Made by a program: the position numbers and the translations under genes
Notes under the pieces: model-generated
What the model was told of the DNA's origin: nothing
The model's input: the letters and a program-made list of their open reading frames with translations, nothing else
Database searches by the model: none
Source of the DNA: Nitratidesulfovibrio sp. SRB-5
GTDB taxonomy: Bacteria; Desulfobacterota; Desulfovibrionia; Desulfovibrionales; Desulfovibrionaceae
Length of the DNA stretch: 64,000 nt
Reading direction: 5' to 3'
NCBI RefSeq assembly: GCF_019931275.1
Contig: NZ_JAIOTY010000002.1
Coordinates: forward strand, 124,001-188,000
In this document: piece after piece, positions 32,214 to 40,905 of the stretch
Layout of the letters: each line of letters opens with the position of its first letter
Numbering within the stretch: the stretch's first letter is position 1

Positions 32214-33397
32214 CACGCGGCCCCGGCCTTGCGGCGGATTTCGGACCCGGCTCCGGCCCCGGATTCGGACCCGGACGGGGCTTCCGGAATGTCCGGTTCG
32301 CCCGTGTGCACCGGCATGGCCAGCATGGCGGGCAAAAGCTGCCCGTCGCGCGGCAGGGCCACGGTCAGGGCATTGCCGATCACCGCGTCCCACAACTCCG
32401 GCGACAGGCCGTCGCCGGGGCTTTTCACGGTCAGGTCGTCCGGGGCCAGCACCGTGCCCGCCGCAAGGTTCCGCGCGGCCACCAGACTTTTGCGCAGCTT
32501 CACGGCCATGGCCGCCTCGTGTGGGGTGACGCGCTTTTCGGCCACGCCCATGGCCTGTTCCACCTCGCGGATCATCCGGACCATGAGGGCCAGGTCGTCC
32601 GGTTCCAGCGATGCCTGATGGTCGGTGCCGCGCTGGGTGCGGTCGAGGGTGAAGTGGCGCTCCACCAGACACGCCCCGCGCGCCACGGCGGCCACGCTGG
32701 GGCCAATGCCCCGCTCGTGGCCGGAATAGCCCACGGGCAGGCCGTAGCGCCGGGCCAGCTGGTCCATCACCGGCAGGGCGATGTCCGCCTCGTCGCAGGG
32801 GTAGCTGGAATTGCAGTGCAGCACCACCACGCCGCCCCGCCCGGCGGAAAGCTCGGCCACGGCCCGGTCCACCTGGGCAAGGGTGCTCATGCCCGTGGAC
32901 AGCACCACCGGCAGCCCCAGCGCGGCCACCCGGCGCAGCATGGGCACGTTGACCACGTCGGCGGAGCAGACCTTCAGCAGTTCCACCTTCAGCTCGGCCA
33001 GCACGTCCAGGCTGGGCGCGTCCCAGGCGGAGGCGAAGAAGACCATGCCCAGGGATTCCGCCAGTTGCTTCAGTTCTGCGAACCGGGCGGCGGAAAGTTC
33101 CAGCGCGTCGCGGTGTTCGCCGTAGGTGGGGCCGAAGCTGTTGGGGCCGCCGTAGGCGGCGCGCGCGCCCTCTGTGGTGAGCAGGGCGGAAGTGTCGCGC
33201 TTCTGGAACTTCACGGCGTCGGCACCGGCGCGGGCGGCCTCGCGCACCATGCGCCGGGCGGTGTCCATGTCGCCCTGGTGGTTGTTGCCCACTTCGGCCA
33301 CCACAAGGCACGGGCTGCCGGGGCCGATGCGCCTGCCGGAAGCCAGGGTGATGCAGGGGGCGGCGGAGCCGCCCGCGATGTTGGCGGGTGCGTTCAT
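32213..33397 (-). CDS. NeuB-family nonulosonate synthase (second copy)
   Basis: A 394-residue NeuB-family synthase. Motifs in order: VVAEVGNNHQGDMDTA, DAVKFQKRDTSALL, MVFFASAWDAPSLDVL, LLKVCSADVVN, VVLSTGMSTLAQVD, VVVLHCNSSYPCDEAD, VGYSGHERGI and CLVERHFTLDRTQRGTDH, then an SAF domain with KSLVAARNLAAGTVLAPDDL. Some positions differ from the copy at 4216-5220 (for example N-N-H-Q-G for F-N-H-E-G and K-V-C-S for K-V-A-S), so the two probably use different aminosugars or serve different glycans. The C-terminal ~30 residues are low-complexity. It overlaps its neighbours at both ends by 1-4 bases and so belongs to the block controlled from 34094-34122. Confidence 0.88.
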   Translation of the reverse strand: MNAPANIAGGSAAPCITLASGRRIGPGSPCLVVAEVGNNHQGDMDTARRMVREAARAGADAVKFQKRDTSALLTTEGARAAYGGPNSFGPTYGEHRDALELSAARFAELKQLAESLGMVFFASAWDAPSLDVLAELKVELLKVCSADVVNVPMLRRVAALGLPVVLSTGMSTLAQVDRAVAELSAGRGGVVVLHCNSSYPCDEADIALPVMDQLARRYGLPVGYSGHERGIGPSVAAVARGACLVERHFTLDRTQRGTDHQASLEPDDLALMVRMIREVEQAMGVAEKRVTPHEAAMAVKLRKSLVAARNLAAGTVLAPDDLTVKSPGDGLSPELWDAVIGNALTVALPRDGQLLPAMLAMPVHTGEPDIPEAPSGSESGAGAGSEIRRKAGAA

Positions 33398-34056
33398 AAC
33401 AGCACGACGACCTCCCGCGCCGATTCGGGCATGCCGGGCATGGCCAGCAGCTGTTGCTGGATGGTGCGCTGGTGCGCGAACGAGGCCACCACCACCGCGT
33501 CCACGGCCAACTGGCCGGGTGCGGCCAGCAGGGCCGCCGGGGGCTGCACGGTGTGCCCGTGAAAGGGGGTGCCGTGCTTGGCGGTGTCGTTGTCCACCAC
33601 CAGGGTGACGGCAAAGGGGGTGCCTTCCAGCGCCGCAAGCACCACTTCGCCCGTTTCGGCGGCCCCGAACAGGGCCAGATGCAGCGGGGCGGGGCAGGGG
33701 GGCGCATCCGGCGCGCGGCCTTCCGCCAGCGGTTCCAGCCGCCGCCGCACCAGTTCCTTGATGGAGGCGAACCCGCGCACCATCTCGGCGCAGTACTGCT
33801 CCATCATGTGGCGCCGTGCCTCCTGCCCCTTGTCGGTCAGCCGGTAGGCAAAGCTCTTGCGGTTCACCGGGGCGAACTGGACCATGCCCTCGCGGTGCAG
33901 TTCCGCCAGGTACTGATTGACCATGGCGCTGCTGGTGCGGCTGAACCGGGCCAGCTGGGTCTGGCTGAGCCTTTCGTTCTCGGTCAGCGCCTGCACCACG
34001 GACAGCAGGCGCAGCTTTTTGGACGGACGGATGTAGTCCTTGCCCTGGAAGAACAT
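33394..34056 (-). CDS. winged-helix regulator fused to PglD-N/CoA-binding-like domain
   Basis: A 220-residue protein and first gene of the block. Residues ~10-95 are a MarR/ArsR-like winged helix: LLSVVQALTENERLSQTQLA, then FSRTSSAMVNQYLAELHREG (recognition helix) and FAYRLTDKGQEARRH (wing). Residues ~125-220 resemble the Rossmann-like N-terminal domain of PglD/sugar-modifying enzymes: LHLALFGAAETGEVVLAALE, VTLVVDNDTAKHGTPFHGH and VVASFAHQRTIQQQLLA. I infer a DNA-binding protein that senses a nucleotide, CoA or nucleotide-sugar ligand. The ATG at 34056 is preceded by a GGGGG stretch. The inverted repeat just upstream is a likely site for autoregulation. The gene ends in an ATGA overlap with the NeuB gene. 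Confidence 0.75.
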   Translation of the reverse strand: MFFQGKDYIRPSKKLRLLSVVQALTENERLSQTQLARFSRTSSAMVNQYLAELHREGMVQFAPVNRKSFAYRLTDKGQEARRHMMEQYCAEMVRGFASIKELVRRRLEPLAEGRAPDAPPCPAPLHLALFGAAETGEVVLAALEGTPFAVTLVVDNDTAKHGTPFHGHTVQPPAALLAAPGQLAVDAVVVASFAHQRTIQQQLLAMPGMPESAREVVVLL

Positions 34057-34064
34057 GAGGCCCC

Positions 34065-34100
34065 CGAAAAATCGTTCAGTATGTTTATGATCGATTTTCG
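34065..34100 (-). promoter_or_regulatory. inverted repeat overlapping promoter of glycan block C
   Basis: Left arm cgaaaaatcg (34065-34074) and right arm cgattttcg (34092-34100) form an imperfect inverted repeat with a 17-base centre. The right arm overlaps the -10 element of the promoter at 34094-34122, and the left arm is nine bases before the regulator's start codon. This geometry suits a repressor operator, most simply for the encoded winged-helix protein. Confidence 0.55.
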
Positions 34101-34122
34101 CAGGCCGAGGGGGATGTGTCAA
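34094..34122 (-). promoter_or_regulatory. sigma-70-type promoter of glycan block C
   Basis: On the minus strand, TTGACA (34117-34122, perfect -35) is followed after exactly 17 bases by GAAAAT (34094-34099, 4 of 6 to TATAAT). The regulator start codon lies ~38 bases further. This is the best promoter match in the window. Confidence 0.65.
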
Positions 34123-34541
34123 GCAGGGTGCGAAAAAATCACGGCTGGCGCGGGTTGGCGGGGAATGTGCCATGCCCGCGCGGGGTTGCGTCGGGTGCGG
34201 TGCATGCCGTCGGGGCGCCGGGCGCAAGGGGACGGGGAGCGGATGAAGGGGGGCGGCCACCCAGCCGCTCCGGCATCGTGGCGGCCCGGCACGGCACCGG
34301 CGTTGCATGCGCGCGGTGCGGCGGCGGATTTTGCCGCGTGGCCGTGCCGCCCTTCCGTCGGTCTGTCCCTTGCGCACAGCGGTTATTCTTGACGCATGGC
34401 GGCTTCCGGGGCAGTGCTCATGAACGCGCGGCACAGGGGCAAGGCCCCGCTCGGGGGAGTTCGGGCCGCCGCGCGTGAGACACCACGGACGCACGAACAT
34501 TCGGGGCATGCCACGCGCCAGGGCATGTTGCAGGAGCATCA

Positions 34542-35510
34542 ATGGCATTGTTCGGCAAGAAGGACGAGGAACACGCGGCGAACCTGGTGTTCCAGCAACT
34601 GCGCCTTGCGGCGGACCGCCGGGCGCGATTCTACGTGGTGGTGCGCACCCGTGACGGCAAGCAGCATTCGCTGCCGGGGCTCATCGAATCGTACGAGGGC
34701 CCCACGCTGCTCATCGACATGTCCAGCGGGGTGCGGCTTTCATCGGCGTGGAAGGGGCAGACGGTGGAATGCTACTTCCGCATAGTGGCCATGGCCCCCC
34801 AGCGCACGGAACAGCATTTCATGTTCGCCTCGCGCATTCTCGACATCCGCGCCCTGTTCACCGGGCTCATCGTGGAATTGCAGAAGCCCGCCGCCATCGA
34901 GTCGGGCCAGCGCCGCCGCAGCGTGCGGGTGCGCCCGGTGCCGGAACTGGTGGGCCTGCTGGAAATGCGCCGCGACCAGTCACCCGATGACGGCCCGCTG
35001 CCCCTGGCCGCGCTGGACGGCTACCAGCGCATCATCGGGATGGCTGCCCAGAATCCGCTGGAGGGCGAGGCGCCAACGGTTCCCCCGGCCCCCGCACCCG
35101 CCGCCGACCAGGCCCCCGTGCCCGCCTCCAGCCCGGCCAGCGACCCGCAGCCCGGCCTTGTGGATATTTCTGCCGGGGGGCTGCGCGCCTGCATCGCCCC
35201 CCGCGCGGGCGAGGACGGGGAAAAGGGGCCGCTGGCGCGTGGCGACAGGGTGGTGCTGCGCGCCATCCTGCACTGGCCCGGCGGCGCGCATCAGCCACTG
35301 GACGTGCTGCTGAAGGCGGAGGTTTCCACACGCATGTCCACGGGCAGCGTGGCCGGCGGGGCGGATGTGGGCGTGGAGTTTCTGGCCGACGGCAAGGTCG
35401 ACGCCGACGGCACGGTGACCTGGGTGCCCGTGCGCGACGGGGTGTACCGCATCGCCCAGTGGGTGAATGCCGTGTACATGGAATACATGCGCAAGGTGCG
35501 TTCGCAGTAG
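34542..35510 (+). CDS. PilZ-domain protein (c-di-GMP-binding, YcgR-like)
   Basis: A 322-residue protein. The N-terminal ~110 residues have the YcgR-N-like barrel (YVVVRTRDGKQHSLPGLIES, GPTLLIDMSSG). The PilZ domain starts with QRRRSVRVRPVPE near residue 124 (R-x3-R c-di-GMP-binding motif) and has LVDISAGGLRACI near residue 206 (D/N-x-S-x2-G). A Pro/Ala-rich insertion of ~45 residues separates these two motifs, which is unusual, since they are normally ~25 residues apart. The start at 34542 has GGAG upstream (caggagcatca). It stands alone, divergent from the glycan operon; c-di-GMP control of motility or surface glycan is a reasonable inference. Confidence 0.82.
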   Translation: MALFGKKDEEHAANLVFQQLRLAADRRARFYVVVRTRDGKQHSLPGLIESYEGPTLLIDMSSGVRLSSAWKGQTVECYFRIVAMAPQRTEQHFMFASRILDIRALFTGLIVELQKPAAIESGQRRRSVRVRPVPELVGLLEMRRDQSPDDGPLPLAALDGYQRIIGMAAQNPLEGEAPTVPPAPAPAADQAPVPASSPASDPQPGLVDISAGGLRACIAPRAGEDGEKGPLARGDRVVLRAILHWPGGAHQPLDVLLKAEVSTRMSTGSVAGGADVGVEFLADGKVDADGTVTWVPVRDGVYRIAQWVNAVYMEYMRKVRSQ

Positions 35511-35689
35511 AGGCGCGGTGGACGTTCCGCCGCCCGGGCGCGCGGCACGCCTTTTCCCGCCATCCGGGGTTTTCTGCCGGGGCCGTCGCACCCGTGCTGG
35601 GCGCGGCGGCCCCGGCATGTTCCGGCTACAGGCTGATTTCACGGTACATTTGTGTAACGTGATTTGACAATATTCGCACGGCGCGTGGC

Positions 35690-35718
35690 TTGACGCACTT
35701 GCCGCCGGATGGTCTACA
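35690..35718 (+). promoter_or_regulatory. possible promoter of peptide ABC operon
   Basis: TTGACG (35690-35695) and TCTACA (35713-35718) are separated by 17 bases, about 140 bases before the binding-protein gene. The -10 is only 3 of 6. A second TTGACA at 35664-35669 has no acceptable -10. The rest of the gap 35511-35857 shows nothing else. Confidence 0.3.
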
Positions 35719-35857
35719 GGACTGTCGGTCTCATTGCACTGGACAACGCATCGCGGGCATCACTGGTGCCGACAGGACGGCCACGGGACGAGCCGTCCGC
35801 ACAGGCCATGCCGGGCCCGCGTGGCGTCATTGTAGCAACAACCGCTGGAGGTACTGG

Positions 35858-37420
35858 ATGAAACGGACTCTCGTACTGCTTCTGATGATGTTGGCGGCCG
35901 TGCTGGCGTTCGGCCCCAAGGCCGAAGCCGCGGAAGGCAAGACCTTCCGCGTCGGCATCTCGTCCGACCCTGAATCGCTCGATCCGCACATGCAGCTTTC
36001 CGGGCCCATGCTGGCATACTCGCACTGGGTGTTCGATCCCCTGGTGCGCTGGACCCAGGACATGAAGTTCGAGCCGCGCCTGGCCGAAAAGTGGGAGCAG
36101 ATCAACCCCACCACCATGCGCTTCCACCTGCGCAAGGGCGTCAAGTTCCACAGCGGCAACCCGCTCACCGCCGCCGACGTGGCCTGGACCGTCAAGCGCC
36201 TGAAGGAATCCCCCGACTTCAAGGGCCTGTACGTCAAGTTCGCCGAGCCCAAGGTGGTGGACGACAACACCATCGACATCATCACCACCGAGCCCTACGG
36301 CCTGGTGATGAACCTTGCCACCTACATCTTCCCCATGGATTCCAAGTTCTACTCCGGCACCGACGCCGCTGGCCAGCCCAAGGGCGCAGTGGTGAAGAAC
36401 GGCGCCTCGTTCGCCAACGAGAACGCCTCGGGCACCGGCCCGTTCATGGTGGCCCAGCGTGAACATGGCGTGAAGCTGGTGCTGAAGGCCAACCCCAACT
36501 ACTGGGGCAAGCACGGCAACGTCGAGACCATCGAACTTACCCCCATCAAGAACGAAGCCACCCGCGTGGCCGCCATCCTGAAGGGCGACGTGGACTTCAT
36601 CACCCCCGTGCCCGTGCAGGACTACGACCAGCTGGCCAAGAACCCCGATGTGGAGCTGATCACCATGGCCAGCACCCGCATCATCACCTTCCAGCTGAAC
36701 CAGAAGCGCAACCCCGCCCTGGCCAACCCCAAGGTGCGTGAAGCCATCATCGCCGCCACCGACCATGCGGGCATCGTGGCCAAGATCATGAAGGGCTACA
36801 CCGTGGTCACCCAGCAGCAGGCGCCCAAGGGCTACCCCGGCTACATTGCCGACCTGAAGCCCCGCTTCGACCTGGCCAAGGCCCAGAAGCTGATGAAGGA
36901 AGCGGGCTACGAAAAGGGTCTGGAACTGACCATGATCGCGCCCAACAACCGCTACGTGAACGACGAAAAGGTGGCCCAGGCCTTCGTTTCCATGATGGCC
37001 AAGATCGGCATCAAGGTGAACCTGAAGACCATGCCCAAGGCCCAGTACTGGGATGAGTACGACGCCCAGGTTGCCGACATCCAGATGATCGGCTGGCACC
37101 CGGATACCGAAGACACCGCCAACTACGGCGAATACCTGCTGATGTGCGCCAACAAGGACACCGGCATGGGCCAGTACAACAGCGGCAACTACTGCAACAA
37201 GAAGTACGATGCGCTGATCGAGGAAGCCAACCGCACCACCGATCCCAAGAAGCGCGACGCACTGCTGCAGGATTCCGAAAAGCTGGCCTACGACGAGGCC
37301 GCCTTCGTGCCGCTGCACATGGAACCGCTGTCGTGGGCTGCCCGCAAGACGGTGACGAACGCCAAGGCGATCATCAACGTGCAGGACTTCCCCTATTTCG
37401 GTGACGTGGTGATGAAGTAA
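35858..37420 (+). CDS. peptide ABC transporter substrate-binding protein
   Basis: A 520-residue extracytoplasmic solute-binding protein of family 5 (DppA/OppA/NikA). Residues 1-24 are a signal peptide (MKRTLVLLLMMLAAVLAFG, cleavage probably after AEA). The mature part begins FRVGISSDPESLDPHMQLS and has the family motifs MRFHLRKGVKFHSGNPLTAA, PGYIADLKPRFDLAKAQKLM and YDEAAFVPLHMEPL. There is no lipobox cysteine, so it is a soluble periplasmic protein. The ATG at 35858 has GGAG eight bases upstream; the longer frame from 35690 has no signal peptide at its start. Codon usage is strongly biased to C-ending codons, suggesting high expression. Ligand is probably a di- or oligopeptide; heme or nickel are alternatives in this family. 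Confidence 0.92.
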   Translation: MKRTLVLLLMMLAAVLAFGPKAEAAEGKTFRVGISSDPESLDPHMQLSGPMLAYSHWVFDPLVRWTQDMKFEPRLAEKWEQINPTTMRFHLRKGVKFHSGNPLTAADVAWTVKRLKESPDFKGLYVKFAEPKVVDDNTIDIITTEPYGLVMNLATYIFPMDSKFYSGTDAAGQPKGAVVKNGASFANENASGTGPFMVAQREHGVKLVLKANPNYWGKHGNVETIELTPIKNEATRVAAILKGDVDFITPVPVQDYDQLAKNPDVELITMASTRIITFQLNQKRNPALANPKVREAIIAATDHAGIVAKIMKGYTVVTQQQAPKGYPGYIADLKPRFDLAKAQKLMKEAGYEKGLELTMIAPNNRYVNDEKVAQAFVSMMAKIGIKVNLKTMPKAQYWDEYDAQVADIQMIGWHPDTEDTANYGEYLLMCANKDTGMGQYNSGNYCNKKYDALIEEANRTTDPKKRDALLQDSEKLAYDEAAFVPLHMEPLSWAARKTVTNAKAIINVQDFPYFGDVVMK

Positions 37421-37429
37421 TGACGAACG

Positions 37430-37462
37430 GGCGCGGCTGGTTACCAGACCACCGCGCCTTTT
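37430..37462 (+). terminator. intrinsic terminator/attenuator after binding-protein gene
   Basis: GGCGCGG (37430-37436) pairs with CCGCGCC (37452-37458), with additional inner TGG/CCA pairing, and is followed by TTTT. It lies ten bases after the stop and 525 bases before the first permease gene, so most transcripts may end here, giving more binding protein than permease. Confidence 0.75.
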
Positions 37463-37987
37463 CGACGGTTTTGTGAAGGCGGGCGGGCAGGGGAACACCC
37501 CTTGCCTGCCCCGCCGAAATTTTGTAGCCCACCGGGCGGGGATCACCCCGTTACCGACGCGCGGCATTCCGCCGCCCTCCGCATTCCGGCTTTCGGCTGG
37601 GCATTCTGCCAGCCTGTCCGGACCCGCGGCGAGCGTTCCCAGCAGGCCCACCGGAGCACGGTGCGCTGATCGAGGCCGGGTTGCGGACAACGCCGCGCAC
37701 GCCGTTTCGCGCCTTCGCGCTTTCGTGGCCGCCGCCTGCGGACCCGCTGCCCCTGCCCCGCAGGGCGCCATGGATCAAGCCGTGGCCGGGACGCACGCAT
37801 GCACGGGCCCCGCAGCGCGCGGGCGCTGCCGCCGTCAGTCCGACCCCGTTTCCGTGGCGTGCGGGGGGGCACCGTGTGGCGCCCGCATCGAACGGGCCCG
37901 CATGGTGTGACCCGCATCGTGTGACAATGACGCGCGGCACGCGGCACCGCGGCAACCAGCAACGCCGTTACCGGCAACGAGACGCAC
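37463..37987. other. 525-bp gap inside the ABC transporter locus
   Basis: No convincing gene on either strand; open frames here are short or antisense-like. The permease start at 37988 is preceded by only a weak ribosome site. A separate promoter for the permease/ATPase genes may exist but no motif stands out. Confidence 0.4.
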
Positions 37988-38965
37988 ATGTTCGCATTCA
38001 TCGTCCGCAGGGTGGCGCAAGCCCTGCTGGTCATGTTCATCATCAGCTTCATCGGGTTCGCCATCAAGCAGTCCGTCGGCGACCCCACGCGCGAAATGGT
38101 GGGCGTGTCCGTATCCGTCAAGGAACGCGAGGCCCTGCGCGAAAAGCTGGGGCTTAACGACCCGTACCTGGTCCAGTGGGCGCGCTTCACCAAGAACGCC
38201 GTGCAGGGCGACCTGGGCACCTCGTACTTCTACCGCAAGCCCGCGCTGGACGTGATCCTGGCCAAGGCCCCGGCCACGCTTGAGCTGGTCTTCGTGGCCC
38301 AGTGCATCATCGTGCTGATCTCGGTGCCGGTGGGCGTGTATTCCGCCTGCCGCCCGCGCTCGGTGCTGTCGCGCCTGTTCATGGGCATCAGCATCGTGGG
38401 GGTTTCGGTGCCGGTGTTCCTGACGGCCATCTTCATGATCTACATATTTTCGGTGCACCTTGGCTGGCTGCCCTCGTTCGGGCGCGGCAACCCGGTGGAG
38501 ATATTCCCGGGGTGGACATCGGTGCTGACCACCTGGTCCAACTTCAAGCACATCATCCTGCCGTCCATCGCCCTGTCGTCCATCATGCTGCCGCTGTTCA
38601 TCCGGCTGATCCGTGCCGAGATGAAGGAGGCGCTGGAGACCGAGTACGTGAAGTTCGCGCGGGCCAAGGGTCTGCCCGAATGGCGCGTGGTGATGGTGCA
38701 CGCCTTCAAGAACACCCTGTTGCCGGTCATCACCGTGGGGGGCGTGCAGCTTGGCATCATGATCGCCTTCACCATCCTGACCGAGACGGTGTTCCAGTGG
38801 CAGGGCATGGGCTTCATGTTCGTGGAGGCCGTGGAGCGCGCCGACACCGCGCTGCTGGTGGCCTACCTGATCTTTGTCGGGGCCATCTTCGTTACCGTGA
38901 ACACGGTGGTGGACCTGATCTACGGTTTCGTGAATCCCATGGTCCGCATCGCGGGGAGGAAGTAG
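37988..38965 (+). CDS. peptide ABC transporter permease (DppB-like)
   Basis: A 325-residue inner-membrane permease. The N-terminus FIVRRVAQALLVMFIISFIG is the first transmembrane helix, followed by the periplasmic loop with LGLNDPYLVQWARFTKNAVQ GDLG typical of DppB/OppB. About six transmembrane helices are visible. The EAA loop that contacts the ATPase reads YVKFARAKGLPEWRVVMVHA. It is followed one base later by the DppC-like gene, so both are co-translated. It forms the heterodimeric channel with that protein. Confidence 0.92.
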   Translation: MFAFIVRRVAQALLVMFIISFIGFAIKQSVGDPTREMVGVSVSVKEREALREKLGLNDPYLVQWARFTKNAVQGDLGTSYFYRKPALDVILAKAPATLELVFVAQCIIVLISVPVGVYSACRPRSVLSRLFMGISIVGVSVPVFLTAIFMIYIFSVHLGWLPSFGRGNPVEIFPGWTSVLTTWSNFKHIILPSIALSSIMLPLFIRLIRAEMKEALETEYVKFARAKGLPEWRVVMVHAFKNTLLPVITVGGVQLGIMIAFTILTETVFQWQGMGFMFVEAVERADTALLVAYLIFVGAIFVTVNTVVDLIYGFVNPMVRIAGRK

Positions 38966-38966
38966 C

Positions 38967-39887
38967 ATGGCCGGTCTTCTGAAACGTTTCCGCCAGTCGT
39001 ACTTCCTGTATTCCTTCCTGCGCGACCCGGTGGCGGTGACCAGCTTCGCCCTGTTCGTCATCCTGGCCGCATCGGCCCTGCTGGCCCCGGTCATTGCCCC
39101 GCACAACCCGTTCGACGGCGCCAACATCGACATCATGGACGCGGAAACGCCCCCCCTGTGGAAGGACGGCGGCAACCCGGCCTTCCTGCTGGGCACCGAC
39201 AACCAGGGGCGCGACCTGTTCTCGGCCATACTGTACGGCATGCGCGTTTCCCTGCTGATCGGGGTGGGCGCCGTGGCCATGCAGGCGTGCATCGGCATCA
39301 TGGTGGGCCTGCTTTCCGGCTACGGCAGCCGCAGGCTGGACAACATCCTGATGCGCATAGCCGACGTGCAGCTGTCGTTTTCGTCGTACATGGTGGCCAT
39401 CTTCCTGGGGGCCATCGTGCAGATGACCTTTGGCGTGGGCCGCTACGAGCAGGTGGCCGTGCCCTTTCTGGTGCTGGTCATCGGCCTTGCCGAATGGCCT
39501 CAGTACGCGCGCACAGTGCGCGCATCGGTGCTGGCCGAGAAGAAGAAGGAATACGTGGAGGCGGCGCGGGTCATCGGCCTTCGTCCGTTCCGCATCATGT
39601 GGCGGCACATCCTGCCCAACACGCTCACCCCGGTGCTGGTCATATCCACCGTGCAGGTGGCCAACGCCATCATGAGCGAGGCGGCGCTGTCGTTCCTGGG
39701 GCTGGGCATGCCGGTGACCAAGCCTTCGCTGGGCTCGCTGATCAAGTCGGGCTTCCAGTACTTCTTCAGCGGCAGCTGGTGGATCACGCTGTTTCCCGGC
39801 GTTGTGCTGATCCTGCTGGTGCTGTCCATCAACCTGCTTGGCGACTGGCTGCGGGACTTCCTGAATCCCAAGCTGTACAAGGACTAG
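38967..39887 (+). CDS. peptide ABC transporter permease (DppC-like)
   Basis: A 306-residue permease partner. It has the DppC/OppC arrangement: a cytoplasmic N-terminal tail, one helix (VTSFALFVILAASALLAPVI), then a periplasmic segment with FLLGTDNQGRDLFSAILYGM, the family signature, and five further helices. The EAA loop reads YVEAARVIGLRPFRIMWRHI. The final part contains AALSFLGLGMPVTKPSLGSL, also typical. The ATG is one base after the DppB-like stop, and the first ATPase gene begins four bases after its own stop. Confidence 0.92.
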   Translation: MAGLLKRFRQSYFLYSFLRDPVAVTSFALFVILAASALLAPVIAPHNPFDGANIDIMDAETPPLWKDGGNPAFLLGTDNQGRDLFSAILYGMRVSLLIGVGAVAMQACIGIMVGLLSGYGSRRLDNILMRIADVQLSFSSYMVAIFLGAIVQMTFGVGRYEQVAVPFLVLVIGLAEWPQYARTVRASVLAEKKKEYVEAARVIGLRPFRIMWRHILPNTLTPVLVISTVQVANAIMSEAALSFLGLGMPVTKPSLGSLIKSGFQYFFSGSWWITLFPGVVLILLVLSINLLGDWLRDFLNPKLYKD

Positions 39888-39890
39888 TCC

Positions 39891-40892
39891 ATGCAACCGC
39901 TGCTCGACGTATCCAACCTTACCGTCAAGTTCGCGCTGCGCGACACCGCGCTTACCGCCGTCAACGACGTCTCGTTCACCCTGGCCAAGGGCGAGCGCCT
40001 GGGCCTTGTGGGCGAATCGGGCGCGGGCAAGTCCGTCACCGGGTTCTCCATCCTGAACCTGGTGTCCAAGCCCGGCTTCATCGCGGGCGGCTCCGTTCTG
40101 TTCGAGGGCAAGGACCTGACCACGGCCAGCGCGGAAACCCTGCGCGACATACGCGGCAACAGGATCAGCATGATCTTTCAGGATCCCATGATGACCCTGA
40201 ACCCGGTGCTGACCGTGGGCACGCAGATGATCGAAACCATCCTTGCCCACAAGAAGGTGACCCGCAAGGAAGCCGAGGCCATTGCCCTGGACAAGCTGCG
40301 CAAGGTCTACATTCCCTCGCCGGAGCGCCGTCTGGCCCAGTACCCGCACGAATTTTCGGGCGGCATGCGCCAGCGCATCGTCATCGCCATCGCGCTGCTG
40401 ACCTCGCCGTCGCTGATCATCGCCGACGAACCCACCACCGCGCTGGACGTGACCATCCAGGCCGAGATCATGGACCTGCTGCTGGAGCTGTGCCAGTCGG
40501 AGGACATGGGCCTCATCCTGATTACCCATGACCTTGGCGTGGTCTCGCAGGTTACCCAGAAGATCGCGGTGATGTACGCGGGGGGCATCGTGGAAATGGG
40601 CGACACCGCCAGGGTGGTGGGCGAGCCGCTGCACCCCTACACGCGGGGTCTGCTGGGCGCGCTGCCGCAGTGTGCGGACAAGGCCGACTGCGGCCTTGCG
40701 GATGTGGCCGCACCCCGCGCGCGCCGCCGCCTGAACCAGATCCCCGGCAGTATGCCCAGCCTTTCCGACGTGCCGCGCGGCTGTCCGTTCAACAACCGCT
40801 GCGAACTGTGCGAAACCGTGTGCACCACCACCCGGCCGCTGCTGGAAAAGAAAAGCGACGGGCGGATGGCTGCCTGCCACATGGTAGCCTAA
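39891..40892 (+). CDS. peptide ABC transporter ATPase (DppD-like)
   Basis: A 333-residue ABC ATPase. Walker A is GLVGESGAGKSVTG (residues ~38-51), the Q-loop MIFQDPMMTLNP, the signature FSGGMRQRIVIAIAL, Walker B PSLIIADEPTTALD and the H-loop LITHDLGVV. The C-terminal oligopeptide-transporter extension has PYTRGLLGALPQ and a cysteine cluster (CPFNNRCELCETVC) that in this subfamily may hold an iron-sulfur cluster. It pairs with the next ATPase to energise the importer. Confidence 0.93.
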   Translation: MQPLLDVSNLTVKFALRDTALTAVNDVSFTLAKGERLGLVGESGAGKSVTGFSILNLVSKPGFIAGGSVLFEGKDLTTASAETLRDIRGNRISMIFQDPMMTLNPVLTVGTQMIETILAHKKVTRKEAEAIALDKLRKVYIPSPERRLAQYPHEFSGGMRQRIVIAIALLTSPSLIIADEPTTALDVTIQAEIMDLLLELCQSEDMGLILITHDLGVVSQVTQKIAVMYAGGIVEMGDTARVVGEPLHPYTRGLLGALPQCADKADCGLADVAAPRARRRLNQIPGSMPSLSDVPRGCPFNNRCELCETVCTTTRPLLEKKSDGRMAACHMVA

Positions 40893-40905
40893 GGGGGACA
40901 CGGGA

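Noticed and set aside
35649-35670. CRP/FNR-type site upstream of the peptide importer
   Set aside because: TTGTG and GACAA half-sites are present but the spacing and symmetry do not fit either consensus.
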